From Sphingomonas sp. 1F27F7B (GTDB lineage: Bacteria > Pseudomonadota > Alphaproteobacteria > Sphingomonadales > Sphingomonadaceae), in the NCBI RefSeq assembly GCF_005503355.1, contig NZ_SCMK01000001.1:186001-250000 (forward strand): DNA of 64,000 nt, read 5' to 3'. Positions within the stretch are counted from its first letter, which is position 1. Every line of letters begins with the position of its first letter. A model generated the notes under the pieces. The model was given only the letters and a program-made list of their open reading frames with translations. It was not told the origin of the DNA and made no database searches. Made by a program: the position numbers and the translations under genes. This document shows positions 29,952-37,411 of the stretch, in pieces.

Positions 29952-30803
29952 ATGCGCTTCGAAGGCACCCAAAGCTATGTCGCGACCGAGGACCTGAAGG
30001 TCGCGGTCAACGCCGCCGTCACGCTGCGGCGTCCCCTGCTCGTCAAGGGCGAACCGGGTACGGGCAAGACCGTGCTCGCCTATGAGATCGCCAAGGCGGT
30101 GAACGCCCCGCTGATCGAGTGGAACGTCAAGTCGACCACCAAGGCGCAGCAGGGCCTGTACGAATATGACGCGGTCGCCCGCCTGCGCGACGGCCAGCTC
30201 GGCGATCCGCGCGTCCACGAGATCGCCAACTATATCCGCAAGGGCAAGTTGTGGGAGGCGTTCACTGCGCCCAAACTGCCGGTGCTGCTGATCGACGAGA
30301 TCGACAAGGCCGATATCGAGTTTCCGAACGACCTGCTCCAGGAGCTCGATCGGATGGAATTCCACGTCTACGAGACGCAGGAAACCGTCCGCGCCGCCGA
30401 GCGCCCGATCGTGGTGATCACGTCGAACAATGAGAAGGACCTGCCCGACGCATTCCTGCGCCGCTGCTTCTTCCACTATATCAAGTTCCCGGACCGCGAG
30501 ACGATGCAGGCCATCGTGGATGTGCATTTCCCCGGCATCCAGAAGATCCTGGTCTCGAAGGCGATGGATATCTTCTACGAGATACGCGAGGTTCCGGGCC
30601 TCAAGAAGAAGCCCAGCACCAGCGAGCTGCTCGACTGGCTGAAGCTGCTCCTCCATGAGGAAATGCCGCTCGAGGTGCTCCAGAACAAGGATCCGACCAA
30701 GGCGATCCCGCCGCTCCATGGCGCCCTGCTCAAGAACGAGCAGGACGTGATGCTGTTCGAGCGGCTCGCCTTCATGGCGCGGCGCCAGCAGGGCAAGGCC
30801 TGA
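29952..30803 (+). CDS. MoxR-family AAA+ ATPase
   Basis: This 283-residue ATPase has Walker A GEPGTGKT (residues 33-40), Walker B VLLIDEID (111-118), and sensor motifs in VVITSNNEKDLPDAFLRRCF. MoxR ATPases act as chaperones that insert cofactors or assemble complexes, usually with a von Willebrand A partner encoded nearby. The probable partner here is the VWA gene at 33940, four genes away. Its stop overlaps the next ATG (TGATG). Confidence 0.92.
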   Translation: MRFEGTQSYVATEDLKVAVNAAVTLRRPLLVKGEPGTGKTVLAYEIAKAVNAPLIEWNVKSTTKAQQGLYEYDAVARLRDGQLGDPRVHEIANYIRKGKLWEAFTAPKLPVLLIDEIDKADIEFPNDLLQELDRMEFHVYETQETVRAAERPIVVITSNNEKDLPDAFLRRCFFHYIKFPDRETMQAIVDVHFPGIQKILVSKAMDIFYEIREVPGLKKKPSTSELLDWLKLLLHEEMPLEVLQNKDPTKAIPPLHGALLKNEQDVMLFERLAFMARRQQGKA

Positions 30804-31222
30804 TGCCCTATACCGGACGCTGCGCCTGCGGTGCCGTGACCGCCAGGATCAGCGGCGAACCCGTCGCGGTGCGCCAATGCTGGTGCCGCCAGTGCCAGCG
30901 CCTCGCCGCCGGATCGGCGACCAGCAACGCGATGTTCGCCGCCGCCGATATCGCGCTCGCCGGCACGCTTTCGAGCACCAGCTACATTGCCGACAGCGGC
31001 AATACGCTTACGCAGAGCTTCTGCGGCGCCTGCGGCACGCCCGTGATGGGCGAGTCCTCGGCCCGCCCCCAGTTCCGCACGCTGCGGCTCGGCTTTCTCG
31101 ACGATGCGCAGGGCCTGGCGCCGACGATGGCGATCTGGACCGACGACGCGCCGGTCTGGGCGCATATCGACCCGGCGCTCGAGACCTTTCCGCGCCAGCC
31201 CCCGGCGCCCGGCGCCCGCTGA
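30803..31222 (+). CDS. GFA/CENP-V family zinc protein
   Basis: This 139-residue protein has the Cys-rich zinc layout of the glutathione-dependent formaldehyde-activating (GFA) family: Cys7 and Cys9 in GRCACGAV, Cys26, Cys28 and Cys31 in QCWCRQC, and FCGACGTPV. Most members have no proven formaldehyde activity, so only family membership is claimed. It is translationally coupled to moxR. Confidence 0.85.
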   Translation: MPYTGRCACGAVTARISGEPVAVRQCWCRQCQRLAAGSATSNAMFAAADIALAGTLSSTSYIADSGNTLTQSFCGACGTPVMGESSARPQFRTLRLGFLDDAQGLAPTMAIWTDDAPVWAHIDPALETFPRQPPAPGAR

Positions 31223-31225
31223 ACC

Positions 31226-31831
31226 ATGCCGGAGGCGCCGGACAGCGTCGCGGAGGCCGGTCAACGCGCGGCGATGGAGCCTCGCTGGGCAGGCTATGCC
31301 GAATATTGCCGCCTCCGCGCGGCGGGCCTCCGCCCACAGGCGCTGGTCGCGCTCGATGCTTTCCTGGCAGCGGCGGCGGACTGGCATCCTGCCGACCGCG
31401 TCATCTTCGCAAAATGGGTGACGGCGGCGGCCGATCATGCGCGCTCCAGCCCACTGCTGCCGGACCCGATGGTCCGCAGGATGCTCGTCCCGGCGCTCGC
31501 AGAAGCGACCGATGATGCAGAGGCGCGGGCCCTGCTCGGCCTGCTGGGCGACACCCATGACGATGCGCCACTTGCGCTATATCTCGATGCGCTCGCCCAA
31601 GCGCCGGACGATCCGGTAGCCGTGAAACTCTTTCTCCGCGCCGTGCTCCAATGGGTGGACTACGCGCAGCACGAATTGCCGGGCTGCTATCTCGGCGATC
31701 CAGCGGAAGACATCGCCCTTCTCGAACGCGCGGCCACGCTTTCCACCGATCCGGACCAGCGCAACCTGATCGACCACCGGCTCGAAGCAGCCCGCCGGGC
31801 CCTGACTGACCGGAATCCGCACGGCAACTGA
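31226..31831 (+). CDS. Hypothetical helical protein in the moxR cluster
   Basis: This 201-residue soluble protein is mainly alpha-helical. Repeated ALxxLLxxLGD-type turns (ALLGLLGDTHDDAPLALYLDALAQ) hint at a helical-repeat fold. It starts three bases after the GFA gene stop, so it is in the same operon. I do not recognise the family and propose no function. Confidence 0.65.
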   Translation: MPEAPDSVAEAGQRAAMEPRWAGYAEYCRLRAAGLRPQALVALDAFLAAAADWHPADRVIFAKWVTAAADHARSSPLLPDPMVRRMLVPALAEATDDAEARALLGLLGDTHDDAPLALYLDALAQAPDDPVAVKLFLRAVLQWVDYAQHELPGCYLGDPAEDIALLERAATLSTDPDQRNLIDHRLEAARRALTDRNPHGN

Positions 31832-31900
31832 AGGTTAACCACTCTTAAACCAGCTCGGGTTACGGTCTGCTCGGGGGGGACTCCGTATGAGTTCCCGAGT

Positions 31901-32479
31901 ATGTGTCCGCGTATCGCGTTTCCCGTGTTGCTTGCCGCCGCGCTTTCAGCCGCGGCGCCTGCCGGCGCGCAATCCCTTCTCGACTATGTCGGCGAATGCG
32001 TGCCCTTTGCACGCGCCGCTTCCGGCATCCAGATCTATGGCGATGCCTGGACCTGGTGGGATCAGGCCGAGGGCCGCTACCAACGCGGCCATATGCCCCG
32101 GGTAGGTGCCGTCCTGGCCCTGGCGAGGAGTCCGCGCCTGCCGCTCGGCCATGTTGCAGTGGTCAGCCGGATCGTCGAGAAGCGCGTGCTGATGATCACG
32201 CACGCCAACTGGTCGCGCTTCGGGGGCGAACGCGGCCATGCCGAGCAGGACGTGACGTTGTTCGACGTATCGGAGCGTGGCGACTGGAGCCTGGTCAAGG
32301 TCTGGTATCGCGATCGGGGCGGGCTGGGCAGCTCGGTCTATCCGGCGAACGGCTTCATCTATGGCACACCCGATCGCAACGCGCCCGCCACGCTGCGCAA
32401 GGCCCGCCCCTCGACCGAGCTCACCGCCAGGCAGCCGGACTATGTCGGTTCGCTGATCGATGCCTATGCTTCGCGTTGA
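31901..32479 (+). CDS. Secreted CHAP-domain protein (putative peptidoglycan amidase/peptidase)
   Basis: This 192-residue protein has a signal peptide (residues 1-23, cleaved after AGA) and a CHAP domain. The candidate nucleophile is Cys33 (ECVPFARA) and the catalytic His is His84 (PLGHVAVVSRI). An ITHANW segment follows, as in other bacterial CHAP proteins. CHAP enzymes cut peptide bonds in peptidoglycan. The start at 31901 gives a proper signal peptide, though a GGGGGGAC site fits better to an out-of-frame ATG at 31887. Confidence 0.82.
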   Translation: MCPRIAFPVLLAAALSAAAPAGAQSLLDYVGECVPFARAASGIQIYGDAWTWWDQAEGRYQRGHMPRVGAVLALARSPRLPLGHVAVVSRIVEKRVLMITHANWSRFGGERGHAEQDVTLFDVSERGDWSLVKVWYRDRGGLGSSVYPANGFIYGTPDRNAPATLRKARPSTELTARQPDYVGSLIDAYASR

Positions 32480-32517
32480 GCTTGCCCGGGGCTGAGCGGC
32501 AAGGCATCTAGCGGCGC

Positions 32518-33930
32518 ATGACCGGGGAGGATCTGCGCGCGAATCGGCGCTGGTGGTGGGCGATCTACGCGATCGCGCTTGCGGGCTTGGCATTGCGCTT
32601 CGTCTGTTCGCTCGGGGACTTGTGGTTCGACGAAGCCTGGTCCGCATCCCAGGCGCGCGATGCGTTGACGCCGGTTGGCGTGTTCATCGGGATCAATCAC
32701 GACAACAACCACCATCTCAACTCGCTCTGGATGCAGATGATGGGCTTCGGCGCCTGGCCGCCGCTGGTTCGCCTGCTCTCGATCCTGAGCAGCAGCGCGG
32801 CGATCCTGGTCGCCGCGCGTATCGCCGAACCGCGCGGTCGCACCACCATGGTGGCGACTGCCCTGCTCTTCGCCTTCTCGCCGATGCTGGTGACGATGGG
32901 ATCGGAAGCGCGCGGATATGCGTGCATGTCGCTGGCGATGCTGGTCGCGATCCTGTTCATCGATCGCTGGCTGGCGGGCGATCTCACCTATCGCCGCCCG
33001 ATCACCTTCGCGCTTTGCTTCTTCCTCGGCGCCTTCTCGCAGCTCACCATGATCTTCGCGGCCGTCGCGCTCGTCGGCTGGCCGTCCTTCGTGCTGTGGA
33101 AGCGCAACGGCTTCCGGGCGGCGGCGATCGAGATCTTCCGGGTCTTCTGGCTGCCGGTCCTGGTGCTGGCAGGCGTGCTCGGCTTCGTGCTCGCCGCCGG
33201 CCATTTCGCCGGCACCGGCTTCCGTTTCGGGCGCTATGATCCGTTCGATTTCATGATGTACCTGAACGGCACGACCACTGCGATCGGCTATACGATCGGC
33301 CTGCCCTGGAAGGATATCTGGCCGATCGTCCTGGTGCTGGTGCTGCTCGTCCTGGCGCCGCGCTGGGGCGCTTCTCGCATCGCGCTCTACCGGCTGGCGA
33401 TCTTCGCCTTCCCCTTCCTGCTCGCGGTGCTGCACGCCGGCAATGTCGGCCATGCCCGCTATTACATGCCGGCGCTGGTGCCGCTGCTGCTGATGCTGGG
33501 CGAGATGATCGGCTTCGGCCTGGCAAAGCCGGATTGGCGGCGGATCGCGGCCGGGACAGGCTTGGCGGTGATGCTCGCCGGAAGCCTATGGTGCGACTAT
33601 GTGCTGGCAGTCGACCAGCGCGGCGATCCGGGCGGCCCGGTGCGCGAGATGATGGCGCGCGCGCCCGGGGGCACGACGATGCTGCTCGATCGCGACACCG
33701 GCCAGGCGGCTACCGACGTCGCCGCCGCCCGCCGGAAGTACAAGCTGAAGGTGATATTGGGCCGCTGCGATCCCCAGGCGCGCTTCTTGCTGGTCGATCG
33801 CTTCCTGGGCGAGGCATTCCCGCCGGACGCCGATCGTTGCGGCGGCCATTTCAAGCTGATCGCCCAGCATCGGATGCGCAGCCTTTCGGGCACCAACTGG
33901 AACCTGTACGAGCGGCGGAGCCAACCCTAA
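32518..33930 (+). CDS. Membrane GT-C glycosyltransferase (ArnT/PMT-like)
   Basis: This 470-residue protein has about ten to twelve membrane segments. Near the N-terminus, in the first periplasmic loop, LWFDEAWS (Asp38-Glu39) matches the catalytic acidic motif of GT-C enzymes that use lipid-linked sugars. A soluble C-terminal part follows residue ~360. The acceptor could be lipid A, protein or polysaccharide; the sequence does not say. It lies 9 bases before the VWA gene and 38 after the CHAP gene. Confidence 0.75.
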   Translation: MTGEDLRANRRWWWAIYAIALAGLALRFVCSLGDLWFDEAWSASQARDALTPVGVFIGINHDNNHHLNSLWMQMMGFGAWPPLVRLLSILSSSAAILVAARIAEPRGRTTMVATALLFAFSPMLVTMGSEARGYACMSLAMLVAILFIDRWLAGDLTYRRPITFALCFFLGAFSQLTMIFAAVALVGWPSFVLWKRNGFRAAAIEIFRVFWLPVLVLAGVLGFVLAAGHFAGTGFRFGRYDPFDFMMYLNGTTTAIGYTIGLPWKDIWPIVLVLVLLVLAPRWGASRIALYRLAIFAFPFLLAVLHAGNVGHARYYMPALVPLLLMLGEMIGFGLAKPDWRRIAAGTGLAVMLAGSLWCDYVLAVDQRGDPGGPVREMMARAPGGTTMLLDRDTGQAATDVAAARRKYKLKVILGRCDPQARFLLVDRFLGEAFPPDADRCGGHFKLIAQHRMRSLSGTNWNLYERRSQP

Positions 33931-33939
33931 GGAAAGCGG

Positions 33940-35118
33940 ATGTTCCTTTCCTTCCTCGACGAGCTGCGCGCCGCGGGCATACCGGCCAGCCTGAAGGAGC
34001 ATCTCGTGCTTCTGGAAGCGCTCGACCGCGACGTGATCGAGCGCACGCCCGAGGCCTTCTACTATCTCGCCCGCGCCACCTTCGTGAAGGACGAAGGGCT
34101 GCTCGACCGGTTCGACCAGGTCTTCGCCAAGGTCTTCAAGGGCATCGCCGCCAGCTACGGCGTCGCCCCCGCCGCGATCCCCGAGGAATGGCTGCGCGCG
34201 ATCGCAGAGAAATATCTCTCGCCCGAGGAAATGGCGAAGATTCAGTCGCTCGGCTCCTGGGAGGAGATCATGGAGACGCTGAAGAAGCGGCTCGAGGAGC
34301 AGCACGGCCGCCACGAGGGCGGCAGCAAGTGGATCGGCACCGGCGGCACCTCCCCGTACGGCAATGGCGGCTACAATCCCGAAGGCGTGCGGATCGGCGG
34401 CGAAAGCAAGCACAAGCGCGCGCTCAAGGTCTGGGAAGGCCGCGAATTCCGCAACCTCGACAGCACGCGCGAGCTGGGCACGCGCAACATCAAGGTAGCG
34501 CTGCGCCGCCTGCGCCGCTTTGCGCGCGAGGGCGCCGCCGACGAGCTCGACATCGACGCGACGATCGAAGGCACCGCGAAACAGGGCTGGCTCGACGTGC
34601 ACATGCGCCCCGAGCGGCACAATGCCGTGAAGCTGCTGCTCTTCCTCGACGTCGGCGGATCGATGGATCCGTTCATCAAGCTTTGCGAGGAGCTGTTCTC
34701 CGCGGCGACCAGCGAGTTCAAGAACCTGGAGTTCTTCTACTTCCACAATTGCCTGTACGAGGGCGTGTGGAAGGACAATCGCCGCCGCTTCCAGGAGCGC
34801 ACGCCCACCTGGGACATCCTCCACAAATATGGGCATGACTATAAGCTGGTCTTTGTCGGCGATGCCTCGATGAGTGCGTACGAGATCACCCATCCGGGCG
34901 GCTCGGTCGAGCATTTCAACGAAGAAGCCGGCGCGGTCTGGATGCAACGCGCGCTGAACACCTATCCCGCTGCCGTGTGGCTCAATCCGATCCCGCGCGA
35001 GCAATGGGGTTATACGCAGTCGGTGAAGATCCTGCGCGAGCTGCTGGGCGACCGCATGTACCCCCTCACCCTGGCCGGCCTCGACGAGGCAATGCGCGAG
35101 CTCAGCCGCAAGCGCTGA
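33940..35118 (+). CDS. VWA/CoxE-like domain protein
   Basis: This 392-residue protein has a C-terminal von Willebrand A domain with MIDAS-like DVGGSMDPF (DxGxS form). The N-terminal half contains EEWLRAIAEKYLSPEEMAKI. CoxE-like VWA proteins pair with MoxR AAA ATPases, for example in carbon monoxide dehydrogenase maturation. The MoxR at 29952 is the likely partner, but the cox genes are not here. Cytoplasmic by sequence. Confidence 0.88.
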   Translation: MFLSFLDELRAAGIPASLKEHLVLLEALDRDVIERTPEAFYYLARATFVKDEGLLDRFDQVFAKVFKGIAASYGVAPAAIPEEWLRAIAEKYLSPEEMAKIQSLGSWEEIMETLKKRLEEQHGRHEGGSKWIGTGGTSPYGNGGYNPEGVRIGGESKHKRALKVWEGREFRNLDSTRELGTRNIKVALRRLRRFAREGAADELDIDATIEGTAKQGWLDVHMRPERHNAVKLLLFLDVGGSMDPFIKLCEELFSAATSEFKNLEFFYFHNCLYEGVWKDNRRRFQERTPTWDILHKYGHDYKLVFVGDASMSAYEITHPGGSVEHFNEEAGAVWMQRALNTYPAAVWLNPIPREQWGYTQSVKILRELLGDRMYPLTLAGLDEAMRELSRKR

Positions 35119-35130
35119 ACGCCCCGTTCG

Positions 35131-36000
35131 CTATCTTTCCGTACGCGCCTTCGAATCCCTCACGATCTGGCGCGAGATGGTGCCCATCTGCGTTACCGAA
35201 GTGCCGTTCGGGCGCATTTTGTAGAGCCCGGTGAGGAAGCTGCGGTCGATGCCCGTCATCGCGGGCGGCGGCGCGGCCTGGGGATCGAACAGCGTGAGGA
35301 TCGTGTTCGCCTCGACACCGTCGCGCGGCGGGCGGGCCCCGGCCAGCGTCCGCATGGCGATATAATCCGAGATCTGGGTCAGCGTCTTGCCGAGCAGGGC
35401 ATCGGCTTCGAGGACGATGATCGAGTGCAGCACGGCCTGCTGGGTCTGGAGATCGACGAACGAGGCGCCATAGACCTGCAGCACCGGCCACCTGTCCGCT
35501 CCCGTCTGGCGCGGTGGCTGGCCATATGTGTTGCGCACCTGCACGGCGCTCCATACATGCACCGGGCCTTCGCGCATCGCCCGGCGCATTTCCGTGGTAT
35601 CGACGCCCCGGAACAGCCCGCCGAACTTCTGGCGGAGCTTCCTGACCACCGCATCGGCATCATCGGCGACCATCACCATCAGATTGGGCTGGCACTTGCC
35701 TTCGGCACCGGTCGCGATCCCCGCCTGTCCGGCATCCTCGCGGATGCGACGCTCGACCATCGCTGCATATTGCTGCGGCAAACCGAGCACGAACGGACAG
35801 ACCGGTTCGGCGAAGCGGGCGAGCTGCCCCTCGGTGCCGGTCACAACCTGGCGAACGAACTTGCGCGCCTCCTGGGGCGGAACGCCCTTCTGGCCGCGCA
35901 CCACGATGCTCGGATCTTCGGCAGGCCTGTCCTGCGCGTGCGCCGTGCCCGCTGCAGCGGCAATCGCCAGCGCGAAACCGGTCATCAGGCCCATGCGCAT
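35131..36000 (-). CDS. Secreted protein of unknown function, paralogue A
   Basis: This 289-residue protein starts at 36000, seven bases after GAGGG, and has a signal peptide ending AHAQ. Its mature part shares many blocks with the next gene (SIVV.G, QLARF..PVCP, KC.PN, QISDY.AMR.LAGARPPR, DRSFL.G.Y), including two cysteines. I do not recognise the family and see no catalytic motif. It converges on the VWA gene with a 12-base gap. Confidence 0.75.
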   Translation of the reverse strand: MRMGLMTGFALAIAAAAGTAHAQDRPAEDPSIVVRGQKGVPPQEARKFVRQVVTGTEGQLARFAEPVCPFVLGLPQQYAAMVERRIREDAGQAGIATGAEGKCQPNLMVMVADDADAVVRKLRQKFGGLFRGVDTTEMRRAMREGPVHVWSAVQVRNTYGQPPRQTGADRWPVLQVYGASFVDLQTQQAVLHSIIVLEADALLGKTLTQISDYIAMRTLAGARPPRDGVEANTILTLFDPQAAPPPAMTGIDRSFLTGLYKMRPNGTSVTQMGTISRQIVRDSKARTER

Positions 36001-36071
36001 GCCATATCCCTCGTAACCCGCGCCCCTCAAACCAGACGGTACCGTCAATATAGCACCATCGCCTTCGCCCT

Positions 36072-36959
36072 TCAGTTCCCCTTCTTCGGCGTTTCGGCCC
36101 TTTCGCCATCGCGCAAGATCTGATCGGCTATCGTGCCGACCTGGCTTCCGAGCCGGCCATTGGCCTGCATCGCATAAATGCCCTTGAGGAAGCTGCGATC
36201 GACCTCGGTCAGCCCCTGGGGGACATCCCCATCGGTATCGAACAGCGACAGGATCGTCTCGAAGCGCGCGCCCGCCCTGGGTGGCCGCGCGCCGGCCAGC
36301 ACCCGCATCGCCACATAGTCGGCAATCTGCCCCACGGTCTTTTCCTCGACCACGCCGACATCCATCACCACGACTGCGCCAAAAGCGGATTGCTGGGTAG
36401 ACATCGAAATGCGCGAGCCCGGATCGACGCCGCTGAAGCTGCGCGGGCCGTCGCCGCCCCCGGCGCCGGGCCTGCCGGTCTGGTCGAGCTCCTCGGTCAC
36501 GCGCCAGGCGCGCACCGGCCCATCGTCGAGCGCGGTCCGCTTGTCGTCATAGGCCAGGTCATTGAAGAATCCGTGATATTTCTCGCGCAGCTCGGTGATG
36601 ATCTTGCCTGCATCCGCCGCGATGATCACGAAGATGTTGGGATGGCATTTCTCGTCGCCATCGACTCGCGCGCCAGCCTCGACCGAGACAGCGCGAAACC
36701 GCTTGATGACCGCCTTGGCATAAGCCGGTGGGAGCCCCACCACCACCGGGCACACCGGATCGTTGAAACGCGCGAGCTGGTCCTTGGTGGTGGTCACGAT
36801 CCGGCGGACAAAGGTCCGGCTTTCCTTGCGGGGCCCCTGCTTGCTGCCTTCGACCACGATGCTGGAGTCATGCCCGTCCGCGGGCCTTTCCTGCGCCTGC
36901 GCCGCACCACTCGACAGCGCGCCAAGCGCAAGGGCCAAACTCATTACCGTCTTGTACAT
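36072..36959 (-). CDS. Secreted protein of unknown function, paralogue B
   Basis: This 295-residue protein is a diverged tandem copy of the gene at 35131, with a signal peptide ending QAQ (MYKTVMSLALALGALSSGA...). The start at 36959 follows GGGGAG; the frame is open further upstream but is not conserved there. Shared blocks and both cysteines are kept, and the middle region is longer with a Gly-rich loop (GAGGGDGPRS). The two genes are probably cotranscribed (71-bp gap). Confidence 0.75.
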   Translation of the reverse strand: MYKTVMSLALALGALSSGAAQAQERPADGHDSSIVVEGSKQGPRKESRTFVRRIVTTTKDQLARFNDPVCPVVVGLPPAYAKAVIKRFRAVSVEAGARVDGDEKCHPNIFVIIAADAGKIITELREKYHGFFNDLAYDDKRTALDDGPVRAWRVTEELDQTGRPGAGGGDGPRSFSGVDPGSRISMSTQQSAFGAVVVMDVGVVEEKTVGQIADYVAMRVLAGARPPRAGARFETILSLFDTDGDVPQGLTEVDRSFLKGIYAMQANGRLGSQVGTIADQILRDGERAETPKKGN

Positions 36960-37044
36960 GCACAGGCTCCCCCCGAGCTCCTTTGTGGAGCTTGGCCGGC
37001 CGGGCAAGGGAAGTCCACCGGGCATGTGCATGCCCCGGAAGATT

Positions 37045-37338
37045 TCAGAGACGGTCGACTGCCCGATGGAGACGCCGGAGGATCGCGCCGTCATGCGCCT
37101 GTCCATTGGCCGCTTCGGTGGCGAGTGCCATCAGCCGGACCGCGCCGAAGCTCGCCGACAGCCCCTTGAGCCGTAGCGCCGCCGAGGCCCAGCCATCCGG
37201 ATTGTCGGCGGACTTCATCGTCTCGATGCACCTCTGCACCCCATCGAGAAACGCTTCACGCAGCTCGGCGATCAGCGCGGGCTCGTCGCCCACCGCCGCC
37301 GCCAGCGTCGCATCGATTGCACCCGGATCGTACGCCAT
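37045..37338 (-). CDS. Hpt-fold protein lacking the phospho-acceptor histidine
   Basis: This 97-residue protein matches the histidine phosphotransfer helical bundle: FLDGVQRCIETMKSA, then ALRLKGLSASFGAVRL, and LATEAANG. In Hpt proteins the core is AHxLKG with a phosphorylated His. Here that position is Leu55 (CTA codon). The Lys-Gly that follows is kept. It therefore may dock on a kinase or receiver without passing phosphate. No kinase gene is adjacent. It is divergent from the coiled-coil protein, with 73 bp between starts. Confidence 0.75.
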   Translation of the reverse strand: MAYDPGAIDATLAAAVGDEPALIAELREAFLDGVQRCIETMKSADNPDGWASAALRLKGLSASFGAVRLMALATEAANGQAHDGAILRRLHRAVDRL

Positions 37339-37411
37339 GCCCGGACCCTAGCCGGATACCGTTAATGGGCCGTTTCCATGCCGCTGTTGGTACGACGCCG
37401 AAATGTGGTAA

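Noticed and set aside
31887..32105. Alternative ATG with a better ribosome site overlapping the CHAP gene in another frame
   Set aside because: Its product is Arg/Pro-rich with no signal peptide or domain; the frame at 31901 encodes a signal peptide and full CHAP motifs. A frameshift at the start cannot be fully excluded.
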